DNA from: Pontixanthobacter gangjinensis
GTDB taxonomy: Bacteria > Pseudomonadota > Alphaproteobacteria > Sphingomonadales > Sphingomonadaceae
Reading direction: 5' to 3'
NCBI RefSeq assembly: GCF_009827545.1
Contig: NZ_WTYS01000001.1
Span: forward strand, 1,823,772 to 1,887,771
DNA: 64,000 nucleotides
The first letter of the stretch is position 1. The number at the start of each line of letters is the position of its first letter. The position numbers and the translations under genes were made by a program. The notes under the pieces are model-generated. The model made no database searches. It saw only the letters and a program-made list of their open reading frames with translations, and was not told the origin of the DNA. This document shows, one piece after another, positions 9,215 through 18,570 of this stretch.

Positions 9215-9682
9215 ATGAACAGATTGCTGCTTGGCGGTTTATGCGCGCTCTTGATGGTCGGCTTGGGCTTGTTTTGGTGGCAGGGGAGGGCGCAGGTTGA
9301 AAGCGCAGCCCCTCCGCCTGAACCATCTGCCATGGAAGAACCGTTAGAACTGGATGCCATCCCCGCTTCTGATGCCGGCGATTTGCAGGGGCCGACGCCG
9401 CCGGAATCTACCGAGCTTTCCCGCGAGCAGCGCCGCTTCTTTCGCTATGATCGCGACCGGGACTTGCGGATTACTCGCAATGAAATGTTGTCGTCGCGAA
9501 CCAATGCTTTTCGCAAGCTGGACAAGGATGGCAACAATCTGCTGACGTTTGAGGAATGGGCGGTGGCCACTGCAGAGCGCTTCGACGAGGCGGACAAAAA
9601 TCGCGATCTGGAATTGAACCAGGCAGAATTCGCCACGACACGGCCGAAGCGAAGCGCGGCTAAGCCTGTTTGTCGGTGCTAG
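9215..9682 (+). CDS. Membrane-anchored EF-hand calcium-binding protein
   Basis: This 155-residue protein starts with an uncleaved-looking signal anchor (LLLGGLCALLMVGLGLFWW), followed by a Pro/Glu-rich spacer. Three EF-hand loops follow at about 79-90 (DRDRDLRITRNE), 103-114 (DKDGNNLLTFEE) and 127-138 (DKNRDLELNQAE). The calcium ligands are largely intact, so periplasmic Ca2+ binding is likely. The partner and purpose are unknown. It lies 41 bp after the phytoene-synthase-like gene and may share its transcript; GGGGCGAG precedes the ATG. Confidence 0.8.
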   Translation: MNRLLLGGLCALLMVGLGLFWWQGRAQVESAAPPPEPSAMEEPLELDAIPASDAGDLQGPTPPESTELSREQRRFFRYDRDRDLRITRNEMLSSRTNAFRKLDKDGNNLLTFEEWAVATAERFDEADKNRDLELNQAEFATTRPKRSAAKPVCRC

Positions 9683-9698
9683 TGGCCAACTAGATCTT

Positions 9699-11066
9699 CT
9701 ACGCTGGAACTTTAGCCATAGTCTCAAGCCAATTACCAAAGTCCGATTTACCCCGAGAGGTGTAAGCCTCCTTCCGCTGCTTCTTGCCGATGTCATGCAT
9801 CGGCGGGAAAAGTCCGAAATTGACGTTCATCGGTTGATAGGTGGCTGCTTCGGCGTCACCGGTTATGTGCGAGAGAAGCGCGCCCATCGCTGAAGTGGGA
9901 GGAGGAGGGGCCCATGTCTCGCCCGCGAGTTCGGCTGCTACCATCAATCCTGTGAGCAGGCCTACTGTAGCGCTTTCTACGTAACCTTCGCAGCCGGTAA
10001 TCTGCCCTGCGAAGCGAATATGTGGCGCGTCTTTCAGCCGCATTTGCCGGTCCAGGACCAGAGGAGAATTCAGGAAAGTGTTGCGGTGCAATCCGCCAAG
10101 CCGCGCGAATTCCGCGTTCTCCAAACCCGGAATTGTACGAAACAATTCTACCTGAGCGCCATGCTTTAGCTTGGTCTGGAATCCGACCATGTTCCACAAG
10201 GTTCCAAGCTTGTTATCCTGACGCAGTTGCACGACTGCATATGGCCAGCGTCCTTGGGGAAATTCAGGCGTAGTGTCGCGCGGATTGTCGAGGCCTACCG
10301 GTTTCATCGGGCCATAGCGCAGCGTATCGACACCGCGAGAGGCCATCACTTCGATTGGCATGCAGCCGTCGAAATAAGGGGTATTTTCCTCCCATTCCTT
10401 GAATTCAGTCTTTTCGCCGTTGATTAGGCCTTGATGGAAAGCTGCATACTGCTCCTTTGTCATCGGGCAATTTATGTAATCGCCTTCTTCATTGGATGCT
10501 GCGGTCTTCTTGTCCCAGCGCGATTGGGTCCAGCAAATGTCCATATCGATGCTTTCGCGATAAACGATAGGGGCAATGGCATCGAAGAAAGCCAACCGGT
10601 CCTGCCCTGTCGCTTTGACTATGCTTTCCGCCAGACTTGCCGCAGTGAGCGGGCCGGTTGCAACAATTGTCGGGCCGGACGTTGGCAAGGCATCAATCCG
10701 CTCGCGAACCACCTCGATATTCGAGTGGCCTAGCAAAATGCGCTGAACCTCTGCAGAAAACGCATCGCGGTCCACAGCCATTGCCGAGCCTGCCGGTACC
10801 TGGGCGGTTTCACCAGCCATCATGATAATTGAGTCTAGCCGTCGCATTTCGTGATGCATCAAGCCCACCGCATTGCGCTCATCATCGTCGGAACGGAAGC
10901 TGTTAGAGCAGACAAGTTCAGCCAAGCCATCGGTTTGGTGGGCAGCGGTCATGTCGCCCGCGCCGCGCATTTCCGAAAGCCTCACTTTGAATCCGCGCTG
11001 TGCGAGTTGCCATGCAGCTTCGCTTCCGGCTAGGCCGCCGCCGATAATGTGAACGTGATGTTTCAT
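9699..11066 (-). CDS. trmFO: tRNA (uracil-54-C5)-methyltransferase, folate/FAD-dependent
   Basis: TrmFO makes ribothymidine-54 in the tRNA T-loop, taking the methyl carbon from methylenetetrahydrofolate and electrons from FADH2. The N-terminus has the dinucleotide fold [14 protein letters not shown]. The family signatures [22 protein letters not shown] (with a conserved Cys) and GCEGYVESA are all present. The length (455 residues) is normal. I chose the ATG at 11066 over a GTG three codons upstream because it begins directly at the conserved [11 protein letters not shown]. Confidence 0.95.
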   Translation of the reverse strand: MKHHVHIIGGGLAGSEAAWQLAQRGFKVRLSEMRGAGDMTAAHQTDGLAELVCSNSFRSDDDERNAVGLMHHEMRRLDSIIMMAGETAQVPAGSAMAVDRDAFSAEVQRILLGHSNIEVVRERIDALPTSGPTIVATGPLTAASLAESIVKATGQDRLAFFDAIAPIVYRESIDMDICWTQSRWDKKTAASNEEGDYINCPMTKEQYAAFHQGLINGEKTEFKEWEENTPYFDGCMPIEVMASRGVDTLRYGPMKPVGLDNPRDTTPEFPQGRWPYAVVQLRQDNKLGTLWNMVGFQTKLKHGAQVELFRTIPGLENAEFARLGGLHRNTFLNSPLVLDRQMRLKDAPHIRFAGQITGCEGYVESATVGLLTGLMVAAELAGETWAPPPPTSAMGALLSHITGDAEAATYQPMNVNFGLFPPMHDIGKKQRKEAYTSRGKSDFGNWLETMAKVPA

Positions 11067-11128
11067 GCCGCGCACCTAGTGCTTGCGTGCCCTATTCATC
11101 AAGTCCACAATTACATCTGGAGGATTTT

Positions 11129-11782
11129 ATGCCTAAACGTGCATTGGTGGAACATCGGCCATATTTGGTGGCAAGCATTGCATCATCGATTGCCTACTTC
11201 GTGTTGCGGACACAAATATTCGATGAATTGACGATCATCGCACTTAAGGGGGCGGGGATCGCGTTTCTAGCTGTTTACGCTTGGCAACGCAGCAGTGCTA
11301 CGGCGGCAAAGCTTTTGGCAATCGTTCTGGCGCTTTCGGCTTTGGGAGATATGCTGATAGAAATCAGTCTGGAATATGGCGGCGCGGCCTTTTTTGGATC
11401 GCATCTTGTCGCGATGTCGCTGTATATTACCAATTCGCGGCAAGAGACCAGCCCAAGCCAGAAGGGCGTAGCAATTGCCTTGCTCGTCATCACACCGTTT
11501 GTATGCTGGATTCTGAGCAGGGATTACGCAGTCAGCCTTTATGGCCTTGCGCTCGGCGGCATGGCTGCGACAGCTTGGATGAGCAAGTTTCCGCGCTATC
11601 GTGTTGGAATTGGTGCGGTGCTGTTCATCATATCAGATTGGTTTATCTTTCTGAATTTTCGAACAGACAGCGGAACTTTCGGATTGCTGGTCTGGCCAAT
11701 TTATTATCTTGGCCAATTCCTTATCGCAACGGGGGTAATCCAGACTCTCCGGAAGGAGTTGCCCACGGCAGCGCCAGTTTAA
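11129..11782 (+). CDS. Lysoplasmalogenase (YhhN/TMEM86 family)
   Basis: This 217-residue integral membrane protein has about eight hydrophobic helices. Family marks are LSALGDMLIE and FFGSHLVAMSLYI in the middle, and WPIYYLGQFLIATG near the C-terminus. YhhN/TMEM86 proteins cleave the vinyl-ether bond of lysoplasmalogens, but in bacteria without plasmalogens the substrate is uncertain. The start is fixed by a strong GGAGGA at 11119-11124. It converges on the dioxygenase gene with a 4-base overlap of the ends. Confidence 0.82.
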   Translation: MPKRALVEHRPYLVASIASSIAYFVLRTQIFDELTIIALKGAGIAFLAVYAWQRSSATAAKLLAIVLALSALGDMLIEISLEYGGAAFFGSHLVAMSLYITNSRQETSPSQKGVAIALLVITPFVCWILSRDYAVSLYGLALGGMAATAWMSKFPRYRVGIGAVLFIISDWFIFLNFRTDSGTFGLLVWPIYYLGQFLIATGVIQTLRKELPTAAPV

Positions 11783-12618
11783 TTTGCGGCAGCGATTGTG
11801 GTCCGGTGCAATTCGCGCCGGTGGCCCTCATATCCGCCGGTTGCACGGTGGAGTACGCTGCGATTATCCCACAGCACGGTCATCCCCGGTTCCCATTTGT
11901 GCCGATAGACAAAGGCATCACTCGTTTGCCAAGTTAGCAAGTCGGTGAGCAACGCGAATGCATCTTCGTTGGCCATGCCTTCGATGCCGATTATGTAACC
12001 AGCTGCGCTATATATTCCTTCTTCGCCCGTTTCGGGGTGGGTGCGGATTAAGGCATGAGTCTGTGTTTTCAGAGCGCTTTCATCAGGACGGATCGCCATG
12101 CTTCGCCCTTTATCGCTTTTTCCATATGTGCCGTCGGGCGCGTAAGCTCCCTTTGCGCTATGGATTGCGGTTAAAGTCCGCAAATATGCTTTCCGGTCCT
12201 CAGGCATAGCGGCAAAAGCCGCAATTTGATCAGCGAACAATGTGTCGCCACCCTCAGGCGGGATATCGACAGCAACCAGACATGTGCCCGATGGAGGCTG
12301 CGGCAGAAAACTCCAATCTGTATGCCAATTCTCTGCGAATAAAGGCGAAGTTTCATCCGCTTCTCGCAAAATTGCCGCGATATTCTTGCGTCCATCAATC
12401 GGGTCGAAAAACGGGTCATAGCCAAATCCGCCCATCGCAACGGTGAAGCGCTCTAGAGCGTCATCATCCATATGTTGTTCCGGAAAGGTGAGGACCCGGT
12501 TATTGATCCAAGCAGAGCGGATCTCCGCAAGAGTTTCCAGCTCGATGGAGTGATTTAGATCAACCCCAGTTATCGAGGCGCCGCATACGGCTCCTGAAGG
12601 GGTGATCTTAATGGACAT
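11779..12618 (-). CDS. TauD/TfdA-family Fe(II)/2-oxoglutarate dioxygenase
   Basis: This 279-residue enzyme has the 2-His-1-Asp iron triad: H99-x-D101 in NWHTDWSF and the distal His in SVLHRATGGYEG, followed by the Arg-rich HRRELHRT segment that binds 2-oxoglutarate. The family hydroxylates varied substrates (taurine, alkyl sulfates, phenoxyacetates). Nothing nearby (no ABC importer, no sulfonate genes) indicates the substrate here, so I give no narrower name. It is followed upstream on the same strand by gyrA, 20 bp away. Confidence 0.88.
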   Translation of the reverse strand: MSIKITPSGAVCGASITGVDLNHSIELETLAEIRSAWINNRVLTFPEQHMDDDALERFTVAMGGFGYDPFFDPIDGRKNIAAILREADETSPLFAENWHTDWSFLPQPPSGTCLVAVDIPPEGGDTLFADQIAAFAAMPEDRKAYLRTLTAIHSAKGAYAPDGTYGKSDKGRSMAIRPDESALKTQTHALIRTHPETGEEGIYSAAGYIIGIEGMANEDAFALLTDLLTWQTSDAFVYRHKWEPGMTVLWDNRSVLHRATGGYEGHRRELHRTTIAAAN

Positions 12619-12638
12619 TACTCAGCAGCTCCCTCGGT

Positions 12639-15425
12639 TTAGTCTTCTCCGCCGGACTCCAAATTATCATCGGAATGCAATGTCGTCTTTGGCACGGTCT
12701 CTTCAGCGCTTCGCCCGACCATTTCCTCGACAACGGCATCTTCGGCTTCATTCTCAGGCGTTTCATCTTCGTCAAGTTTCGCGACACTGACGATTTTTTC
12801 TTTACCGTCAACGTTGAACAATCGGACGCCGGCGCTCGCGCGACCAATAACCCGAAGGCTCTCTAACCCAATCCTGATAAGCTTGGCCTGATCGGTTACC
12901 AGCATAAGCTGGTCCGATTTGGTTGCGGTAAAGCTCGCTACGACAGGGCCGTTGCGCGCGATGTTGTCGATGTTGGTAATGCCCATGCCACCGCGTCCAG
13001 CCTGGCGATACTCATACGCTGACGATATCTTGCCGTAGCCATTGGCGCAGACGGTAAGGATAAATTGCTCCTCTTCCGCCATCGCCGCATGATCCTCGGA
13101 CAATTCAGGCGCATCACCATCGGATTTCCAAGGCGCAACCTTGAGATAATTGTCGCGTTGTTCCGGAGTAGCTGAACCGCCATGCAGAATGGAAAGCGAA
13201 ACAACTTCGTCATCTTGCTCCTTAAACTTCATTCCGCGAACACCGGTGGAGGTGCGCGAGACAAATTCGCGAACGTCCTCCCCGCTAAACCGGATTGCTT
13301 TACCCATTTTGGTTGCCAGCAAGACGTCATCACCCTGTTCAAGCAAGGCAACGCCAATCAGATGATCGTTACTATCTGCGTCAAACTTCATGGCGAATTT
13401 GCCGTTCGACGGAATATTGGCAAAACTGTCCATGCTGTTGCGCCGGACGCTGCCCATCCTCGTGGCAAACACCACGTTGAGCGCGCCCCAGGTATCTTCG
13501 TCCTCGGGCAAGGGCAGGACTGTGCGGATTGTCTCGCCTTCGTCCAATGATGGCAGAAGATTTACAATCGGTCGGCCTCTGGTTGCGGGACCGCCTTCGG
13601 GTAGCTTCCACACTTTCAGGCGGTAAACCTTGCCTGCGGTCGAGAAAAACAGCACCGGATTGTGTGTGCTGGTAACGAACATTTCGCTCACGGCATCTTC
13701 TTGCTTCGTGGCCATCCCCGCTCGGCCCTTGCCGCCACGGTTCTGAGCGCGGAAGGTCGAGAGCGGTGTACGTTTGATGTAGCCATCAAGCGTCACCGTC
13801 ACCACCATTTCGTCGCGCTCAATCAAGTCTTCATCTTCAAGCCCATCCCAAGCGGGTGCGATTTCGGCAACACGCGGCGTGGCGTAATTGTCGCGGATTT
13901 CCTGCAACTCGCTACGCATGATTGCATAGAGCTTCACGCGGTCACCCAGAATATCAAGATATTCCGCAATCGCGATCGACAGGACTTTCAGCTCGTCGCC
14001 AATTTCATCACGACCAAGCGCTGTCAGGCGGTGTAGGCGCAGTTCGAGGATGGCTTTGACTTGCTTCTCGGAAAGGCGATAGGTTCCACCCTCCTGATCG
14101 GCGTCTGGTTCGATAGACTCAACCAGACGGATATATTGCGCGATGTCGCCGATTGGCCATTCTTTTTTGATCAGCTTGGCGCGGGCTTCTGCTGGATTGG
14201 GAGAGCTGCGGATCATCGCCACAACTTCATCCAGATTCGACACTGCGACGACCAGCCCGAGCAAAATGTGCGCGCGATCACGGGCCTTATTCAATTCGAA
14301 TTTGGTGCGGCGCGTGATAACCTCTTCGCGGAACTGTATGAAGGCCTGAATAATGTCACGCAACATCATCACTTCAGGCCGTCCGCCGCGAATGGCGAGC
14401 ATGTTCGCGGGGAAACTCGATTGGGCAGGGGTGTGGCGCCAGATCTGGTTGAGTACGACCTCTGCAGTCGCATCGCGCTTCAGATCGATCACGACCCGTA
14501 CGCCCATTCTGCTCGATTCATCACGGATGTCCGAGACACCTTCAATCCGCTTTTCTTTCGCGGCTTCGGCCAGTTTCTCGACCAGGCCGGATTTGCCGAC
14601 CTGATAAGGTATCGATGTCAGAACGATGCTCTCGCGGTCGCCTCGTTTGGTTTCGATTTCATGGCGGGCACGCTGCAAGATCGAGCCGCGACCAGTCAGA
14701 TAGGCAGACCGCGCACCAGACTGGCCTAGAATAAGGGGCGCAGTCGGAAAGTCTGGCCCGGGAATAATCTCGAACAGTTCTTCCGATGTGATTTCGGGGT
14801 TCTCGATAAAGGCCAGGCAACCGTCAATGACCTCGCCAAGATTATGCGGCGGAACATTGGTTGCCATGCCGACCGCGATGCCGCCTGCGCCGTTGACGAG
14901 CAGGTTGGGGAAACGGGCAGGCAGGACTGACGGCTCGGTGCGCGAACCATCATAGTTCTCGACAAAATCAACCGTATCTTTGTCGAGATCGTCGAGCAGC
15001 GAATTGGCGACTTTATTCAACCGCGCTTCGGTATAGCGCATCGAGGCCGGCGGATCGGGATCCATCGAACCGAAGTTACCCTGACCATCAATCAGTGGTA
15101 CGCGCAGCGACCAGTCTTGGGTCATTCTGGCTAGGGCATCATAAATGGCACTGTCACCATGTGGGTGATAGTTACCCATCACGTCGCCGACGATTTTAGC
15201 AGATTTGCGATAGGGCCTTCCGGCGACAAATCCGCCCTCGTTACTGGCAAACAAAATCCGCCGGTGGACGGGTTTCAATCCGTCACGAACATCAGGAAGA
15301 GCGCGGCTTACGATCACGCTCATCGCATAATCGAGATAGCTCGTCTTCATCTCCTCGACGATGTCAATCCGGCCAAATTGTTCTGACGGCGCCGGTGGGG
15401 CGAGAGTTTCGTTGTCGTCGCTCAA
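12639..15425 (-). CDS. gyrA: DNA gyrase subunit A
   Basis: GyrA forms the DNA-cleaving and wrapping half of gyrase, which introduces negative supercoils. The 5Y-CAP region is intact: [20 protein letters not shown] and the catalytic tyrosine in [10 protein letters not shown] (Y131 from this start). Residues matching E. coli Ser83 and Asp87 are the quinolone-sensitive Ser (S92) and Asp (D96). The six-bladed C-terminal domain carries the GyrA box region NRGGKGRAG. The start is taken as the TTG at 15425 because relatives begin with a short acidic leader like SDDN; a GTG at 15470 would add 15 residues. The C-terminal 60 residues are very acidic. Confidence 0.95.
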   Translation of the reverse strand: MSDDNETLAPPAPSEQFGRIDIVEEMKTSYLDYAMSVIVSRALPDVRDGLKPVHRRILFASNEGGFVAGRPYRKSAKIVGDVMGNYHPHGDSAIYDALARMTQDWSLRVPLIDGQGNFGSMDPDPPASMRYTEARLNKVANSLLDDLDKDTVDFVENYDGSRTEPSVLPARFPNLLVNGAGGIAVGMATNVPPHNLGEVIDGCLAFIENPEITSEELFEIIPGPDFPTAPLILGQSGARSAYLTGRGSILQRARHEIETKRGDRESIVLTSIPYQVGKSGLVEKLAEAAKEKRIEGVSDIRDESSRMGVRVVIDLKRDATAEVVLNQIWRHTPAQSSFPANMLAIRGGRPEVMMLRDIIQAFIQFREEVITRRTKFELNKARDRAHILLGLVVAVSNLDEVVAMIRSSPNPAEARAKLIKKEWPIGDIAQYIRLVESIEPDADQEGGTYRLSEKQVKAILELRLHRLTALGRDEIGDELKVLSIAIAEYLDILGDRVKLYAIMRSELQEIRDNYATPRVAEIAPAWDGLEDEDLIERDEMVVTVTLDGYIKRTPLSTFRAQNRGGKGRAGMATKQEDAVSEMFVTSTHNPVLFFSTAGKVYRLKVWKLPEGGPATRGRPIVNLLPSLDEGETIRTVLPLPEDEDTWGALNVVFATRMGSVRRNSMDSFANIPSNGKFAMKFDADSNDHLIGVALLEQGDDVLLATKMGKAIRFSGEDVREFVSRTSTGVRGMKFKEQDDEVVSLSILHGGSATPEQRDNYLKVAPWKSDGDAPELSEDHAAMAEEEQFILTVCANGYGKISSAYEYRQAGRGGMGITNIDNIARNGPVVASFTATKSDQLMLVTDQAKLIRIGLESLRVIGRASAGVRLFNVDGKEKIVSVAKLDEDETPENEAEDAVVEEMVGRSAEETVPKTTLHSDDNLESGGED

Positions 15426-15724
15426 GGTGTCTCTTTTCTTTTGCTTCCACGGATGGAATTCTTGTAGCACCCCTATAGAAGGGGCGCGCCATTTTCACCA
15501 CAGAATACGGTACAGGTCCCAAGAATTTGCGCAGGTTTTCCACACCTGACTAAAGGCGTGAGGATACCACGCCGGATATCCGGTCATATCAGGCGTTCAA
15601 TGTCCGTTCAGGGGTCTTTTGCTACTTAAGTTTGCAATGCGGGACACGAAACGGCAGTAGCGCGTTTGTGAGACGTACAAAAAGCCTTAAAGGCGTATTC
15701 ATTCAACTCATGGGAGACACCCCG
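15426..15724. promoter_or_regulatory. Divergent gyrA / TPR-gene intergenic region
   Basis: This 299-bp region must hold the promoters for gyrA (leftward) and the TPR gene (rightward). I see no convincing RNA gene or operator in it. GGGAG at 15712-15716 is the ribosome site of the TPR gene. Confidence 0.4.
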
Positions 15725-17116
15725 ATGTTTACATTCGACCGAACCAAAAGCGCGCGCAACAATGCGAAGCGACCTGGATCGAACATTGCACTCGCGATTG
15801 CACTCATGGCTGGCTCAGCGCTCGGCGTCGCCGGCTTTGCTGACACAGCGCAAGCGCAGAAACGCGATCGAAATGCTGAGAAAGAACCGAAAGCGGATTA
15901 TTCGAAGGATTTTGTCGCGGTTTACTCACCTATAAGCGCGTTGGCGTCAGGTGAAGCTGCGGATCCAGCCGCCGCAGCTGCGAGAATTTCCGAGATTATC
16001 GCTGCTGTGAATACCGATGATGACCGCAATGCGGCAGGTGGCTTGGTTTACGGCCTTGGCCGAACATTGGATAGGACCGACTTGCAATTGCAAGGTCTGA
16101 ATTTGATGCTGGAAAGTGGCAAGCACCCCAGACCGGGGCAACTGCATTTTAGCGCCCATCAAATACATCGCGATCTCGAACAATATCAAGAAGCACGAGC
16201 TTCCCTGCAATCTGCAATCGACATCGACTACAGTTTTGAAGGCGCGATGTCTGATGGTTCAACCCGAGTTTTGTCGACCCCGGATTTTCAGGTCACAATT
16301 TCAGAGCTGTATTTCGATGAGGGAAATTATCAGGGCGGGTTCGATTATCTGCAGGGCCTGATTGACGCAAACCTTGCTGCAGGCAGCAAGCCCGACGAAG
16401 TATGGTTGCGCCGCGCTTTCTCTGTTGCCAATTCGAATGACATGCTTGAATCTGCTCTGGATTTCAGCGCGATGCACGTGCAGTACTACCCGTCTGAGGT
16501 TAGCTGGAATAACGCCTTCGCGGTCCGGCGCAATAATCTTGATCTTGATGATGGTATGACACTCGATCTCATGCGGTTGGTTAATCATACCGGGATGATG
16601 AAAACGGGTCGCGATTATGTTGATTACATCGATTCCGCGGACGCGCGCCGTTTGCCGGGAGAAGTGAGCCGGATCGTCAATCAAGCCATTTCGTCTGGTG
16701 TTTTGCAGGCGAATGATGCTTTTGTTGCCGAAGCTAAATCCACCGCACAAGGCCGGCTCGCTGCCGATAAGGCCGATCTGCCTGCTCTAGAATCTGATGC
16801 AAGAAAAGCCAGTTCAACGGCTTTGACAGCAACGGCTGCTGGGGATGTGTTCCTCAGCTACGGCACGTTCGATAAGGCTGAAGAAATGTACAAGATTGCT
16901 GCGACGAAACCGGGAGCTGATTTGCCCCGCGTTTATACGAGGCTTGGTATCGCTCAAACCGATCTTGGCAAGATAGATGATGCGAAAGCGACCTTTGCGA
17001 TGGTTGAGGGTACGCGCTCAGCGATTGCTAGTCTGTGGATGCTCTATGCTGATTCCAAAGCAACGCCAAATGCTGCGAAAGCGGCAGAAATGGTGGATGT
17101 TCCGTCCGAAATGTAA
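15725..17116 (+). CDS. Secreted tetratricopeptide-repeat protein
   Basis: The ATG at 15725 has GGGAG eight bases upstream. The 463-residue product starts with a long Sec signal peptide ending near ADTAQAQ. The C-terminal part has at least one clear TPR pair (about 390-440: VFLSYGTFDKAEEMYKIAA, then VYTRLGIAQTDLGKIDDAKATF); the rest is helical and looks TPR-like. It is probably a periplasmic scaffold or assembly factor; no partner is evident. A strong terminator follows at 17141. Confidence 0.78.
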   Translation: MFTFDRTKSARNNAKRPGSNIALAIALMAGSALGVAGFADTAQAQKRDRNAEKEPKADYSKDFVAVYSPISALASGEAADPAAAAARISEIIAAVNTDDDRNAAGGLVYGLGRTLDRTDLQLQGLNLMLESGKHPRPGQLHFSAHQIHRDLEQYQEARASLQSAIDIDYSFEGAMSDGSTRVLSTPDFQVTISELYFDEGNYQGGFDYLQGLIDANLAAGSKPDEVWLRRAFSVANSNDMLESALDFSAMHVQYYPSEVSWNNAFAVRRNNLDLDDGMTLDLMRLVNHTGMMKTGRDYVDYIDSADARRLPGEVSRIVNQAISSGVLQANDAFVAEAKSTAQGRLAADKADLPALESDARKASSTALTATAAGDVFLSYGTFDKAEEMYKIAATKPGADLPRVYTRLGIAQTDLGKIDDAKATFAMVEGTRSAIASLWMLYADSKATPNAAKAAEMVDVPSEM

Positions 17117-17140
17117 TTCGGCGATTGCACTTAGGATTTT

Positions 17141-17174
17141 CAAAGGCGCGGGCTTCGGTTCGCGCCTTTGTTGT
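17141..17174 (+). terminator. Rho-independent terminator after the TPR gene
   Basis: A perfect 10-bp stem, CAAAGGCGCG with CGCGCCTTTG, flanks a 10-base loop containing the stabilising TTCG. It is followed by TTGT and starts 25 bases after the stop codon. Confidence 0.85.
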
Positions 17175-17586
17175 ATGTAGGTTTCACGTCTTGGATTCGA
17201 CGGATGCGCTTTATATAAAGCGGAGCGTTGGCGAATGTGCACTGCAAGTTGCAACAAGTCGCTATCGGAGCTCATGATTCCGAAGCCCCGAACGCGGCTG
17301 TGATTCAACATGCCCCTCGCATCAATGGTCATCTTCATGCGGTGGCATTTTTGCCCATGGTCCTGTCAGATTGCAGGGGTGTTTCGACCGCGTATCGGTG
17401 CGTCTTGTTTTTCCGCCCTCAAACGACACCTTGCGCCAATTGCCATAAGCGCGCCTGATCTTGACCTGCTTCAATTCTGCAGGAACAGTCAGAACCGGAT
17501 CAATGCCAGCCCTGCTTGCATGGTCTGCATTAATCGGCAGAGCGATATTGAGGTTATGTAGTTCTACTATCCGCGAGGCATGGATC
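17175..17586. other. About 410 bp without a convincing gene
   Basis: The stretch lies between two converging transcription units. Several short open frames exist on both strands, but none has a plausible ribosome site, domain or composition, and one runs through the upstream terminator. It could hold an undetected small RNA or a decayed gene; I see only the palindrome at 17207. Confidence 0.5.
17207..17222. repeat. Perfect 16-bp palindrome
   Basis: CGCTTTATATAAAGCG is its own reverse complement and lies 37 bases past the terminator stem, in a region with no gene. It could be an operator or a small hairpin. No protein is implicated. Confidence 0.6.
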
Positions 17587-17606
17587 GCGCTTTCACAAAG
17601 CGCAGG

Positions 17607-18248
17607 TCACTCAACTGGCCTGAACTCGTCAGCATCACTATCGCGAACATACAAGACGCCTTCAGAGATTGCGAAAAAAGCCCCTTGCAGCTTCAGGGTT
17701 CCAGCCGCCTCTTTTTCCTGAATAGCCGGGAAGCTCCGCAAATTCTCCAGGCTCACACCCACTGCCGCGAGTTCCATCGCCCGCTCTGCTTCTTTTCCGG
17801 TGGTTCCATGTTCGCTCGCCACCGCTTCGCGCGCATCATCCAGCAGTTTTATCCAATTTGCGATAAACCCGCCTTTTCCCGGCTCTGTTCCATGCAATTC
17901 GCGGGTTAATGCGGCACGGCAGCCTCCACACATGCCATGTCCCATGACGACGATTTGCTTCACCTCAAGGACCTGCACCGCAAATTCCAAAGCGGCCGAA
18001 ACTCCGTGCAGACCCGGAGAGGTTTCGAAAGGAGGGACAAGCGCAGCGACATTGCGAACTACGAAGATTTCGCCCGGATCGACATCGAATATCTGCGCCG
18101 GATCGACGCGGCTGTCGGAGCAGCCGATTATCATCAGCTTGGGCGATTGGCCTTCTAGCGTGAGTTTCTCGAAACGTTCGCGCTGTCTAGGATAGCTTCC
18201 ACTGCGGAACCTACGATACCCCTCCAGTAACTCCGCAAATTCTGGCAC
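17607..18248 (-). CDS. Beta-class carbonic anhydrase
   Basis: This cytoplasmic zinc enzyme interconverts CO2 and bicarbonate. The zinc ligands are C43 (in GCSDSRVD), H104 and C107 (in GHGMCGGC), and the D45/R47 dyad is intact. The GTG start at 18248 overlaps the stop of the PII-like gene by one base (TAGTG), so it is translationally coupled. As the third gene after the bicarbonate transporter and PII-like genes it probably handles the imported bicarbonate. A 7-bp hairpin (GCGCTTT/AAAGCGC, 17587-17603) lies just after its stop but lacks a T-run. Confidence 0.93.
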   Translation of the reverse strand: MPEFAELLEGYRRFRSGSYPRQRERFEKLTLEGQSPKLMIIGCSDSRVDPAQIFDVDPGEIFVVRNVAALVPPFETSPGLHGVSAALEFAVQVLEVKQIVVMGHGMCGGCRAALTRELHGTEPGKGGFIANWIKLLDDAREAVASEHGTTGKEAERAMELAAVGVSLENLRSFPAIQEKEAAGTLKLQGAFFAISEGVLYVRDSDADEFRPVE

Positions 18249-18556
18249 TAGAAACGTTCCCCGCGGATGACCTCTACATCCCACATACTAAGCAACAAGC
18301 CATGGCTTGTCAGGATTGGAGCGATGTCTTCCGCGAACACCATAGCCTTTTCAGCCGCCGCTATCGTCAAAACGAGGCATTTGTCGGTACCCATGACACG
18401 TTCCTCGCGCCAGCGCCCGTCGCGCCCTTTCCCGGATTGCACAGGCGTGACTGTCCATCCTGTTATCCCTGCGCGGTCGATCGCATCGGTAACGCGCCGC
18501 ACCAGCGCCGCATCAGTCAAGATTTCAATTCGTTTACGGATGACGGTTTCAATCAT
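18248..18556 (-). CDS. PII-like regulatory protein (SbtB type)
   Basis: This 102-residue protein has the beta-alpha-beta PII-like pattern and a T-loop region with GKGRDGR. It lacks the Cys-containing C-terminal loop found in some cyanobacterial SbtB proteins. It sits 14 bases after an SbtA-type transporter gene, and in cyanobacteria the adjacent SbtB binds SbtA and gates it in response to adenine nucleotides. By context this is the transporter's regulatory subunit; the ligand is unknown. Confidence 0.8.
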   Translation of the reverse strand: MIETVIRKRIEILTDAALVRRVTDAIDRAGITGWTVTPVQSGKGRDGRWREERVMGTDKCLVLTIAAAEKAMVFAEDIAPILTSHGLLLSMWDVEVIRGERF

Positions 18557-18570
18557 TATGCTTCTCCGCC

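Noticed and set aside
11281-11937. 218-codon plus-strand frame over the lysoplasmalogenase and dioxygenase genes
   Set aside because: It is out of frame with the real membrane protein and crosses two genes with clear motifs.
14061-14729. 222-codon plus-strand frame antisense to gyrA
   Set aside because: gyrA is certain in this region and the antisense product has no family marks.
15530-15550. TTTCCACAC near gyrA as a DnaA box
   Set aside because: A single imperfect 9-mer with no neighbouring boxes or AT-rich unwinding region.
17228-17561. Two short plus-strand frames between the TPR gene and carbonic anhydrase
   Set aside because: No ribosome sites, unusual composition and no hydrophobic or domain pattern; kept only as an unexplained region.
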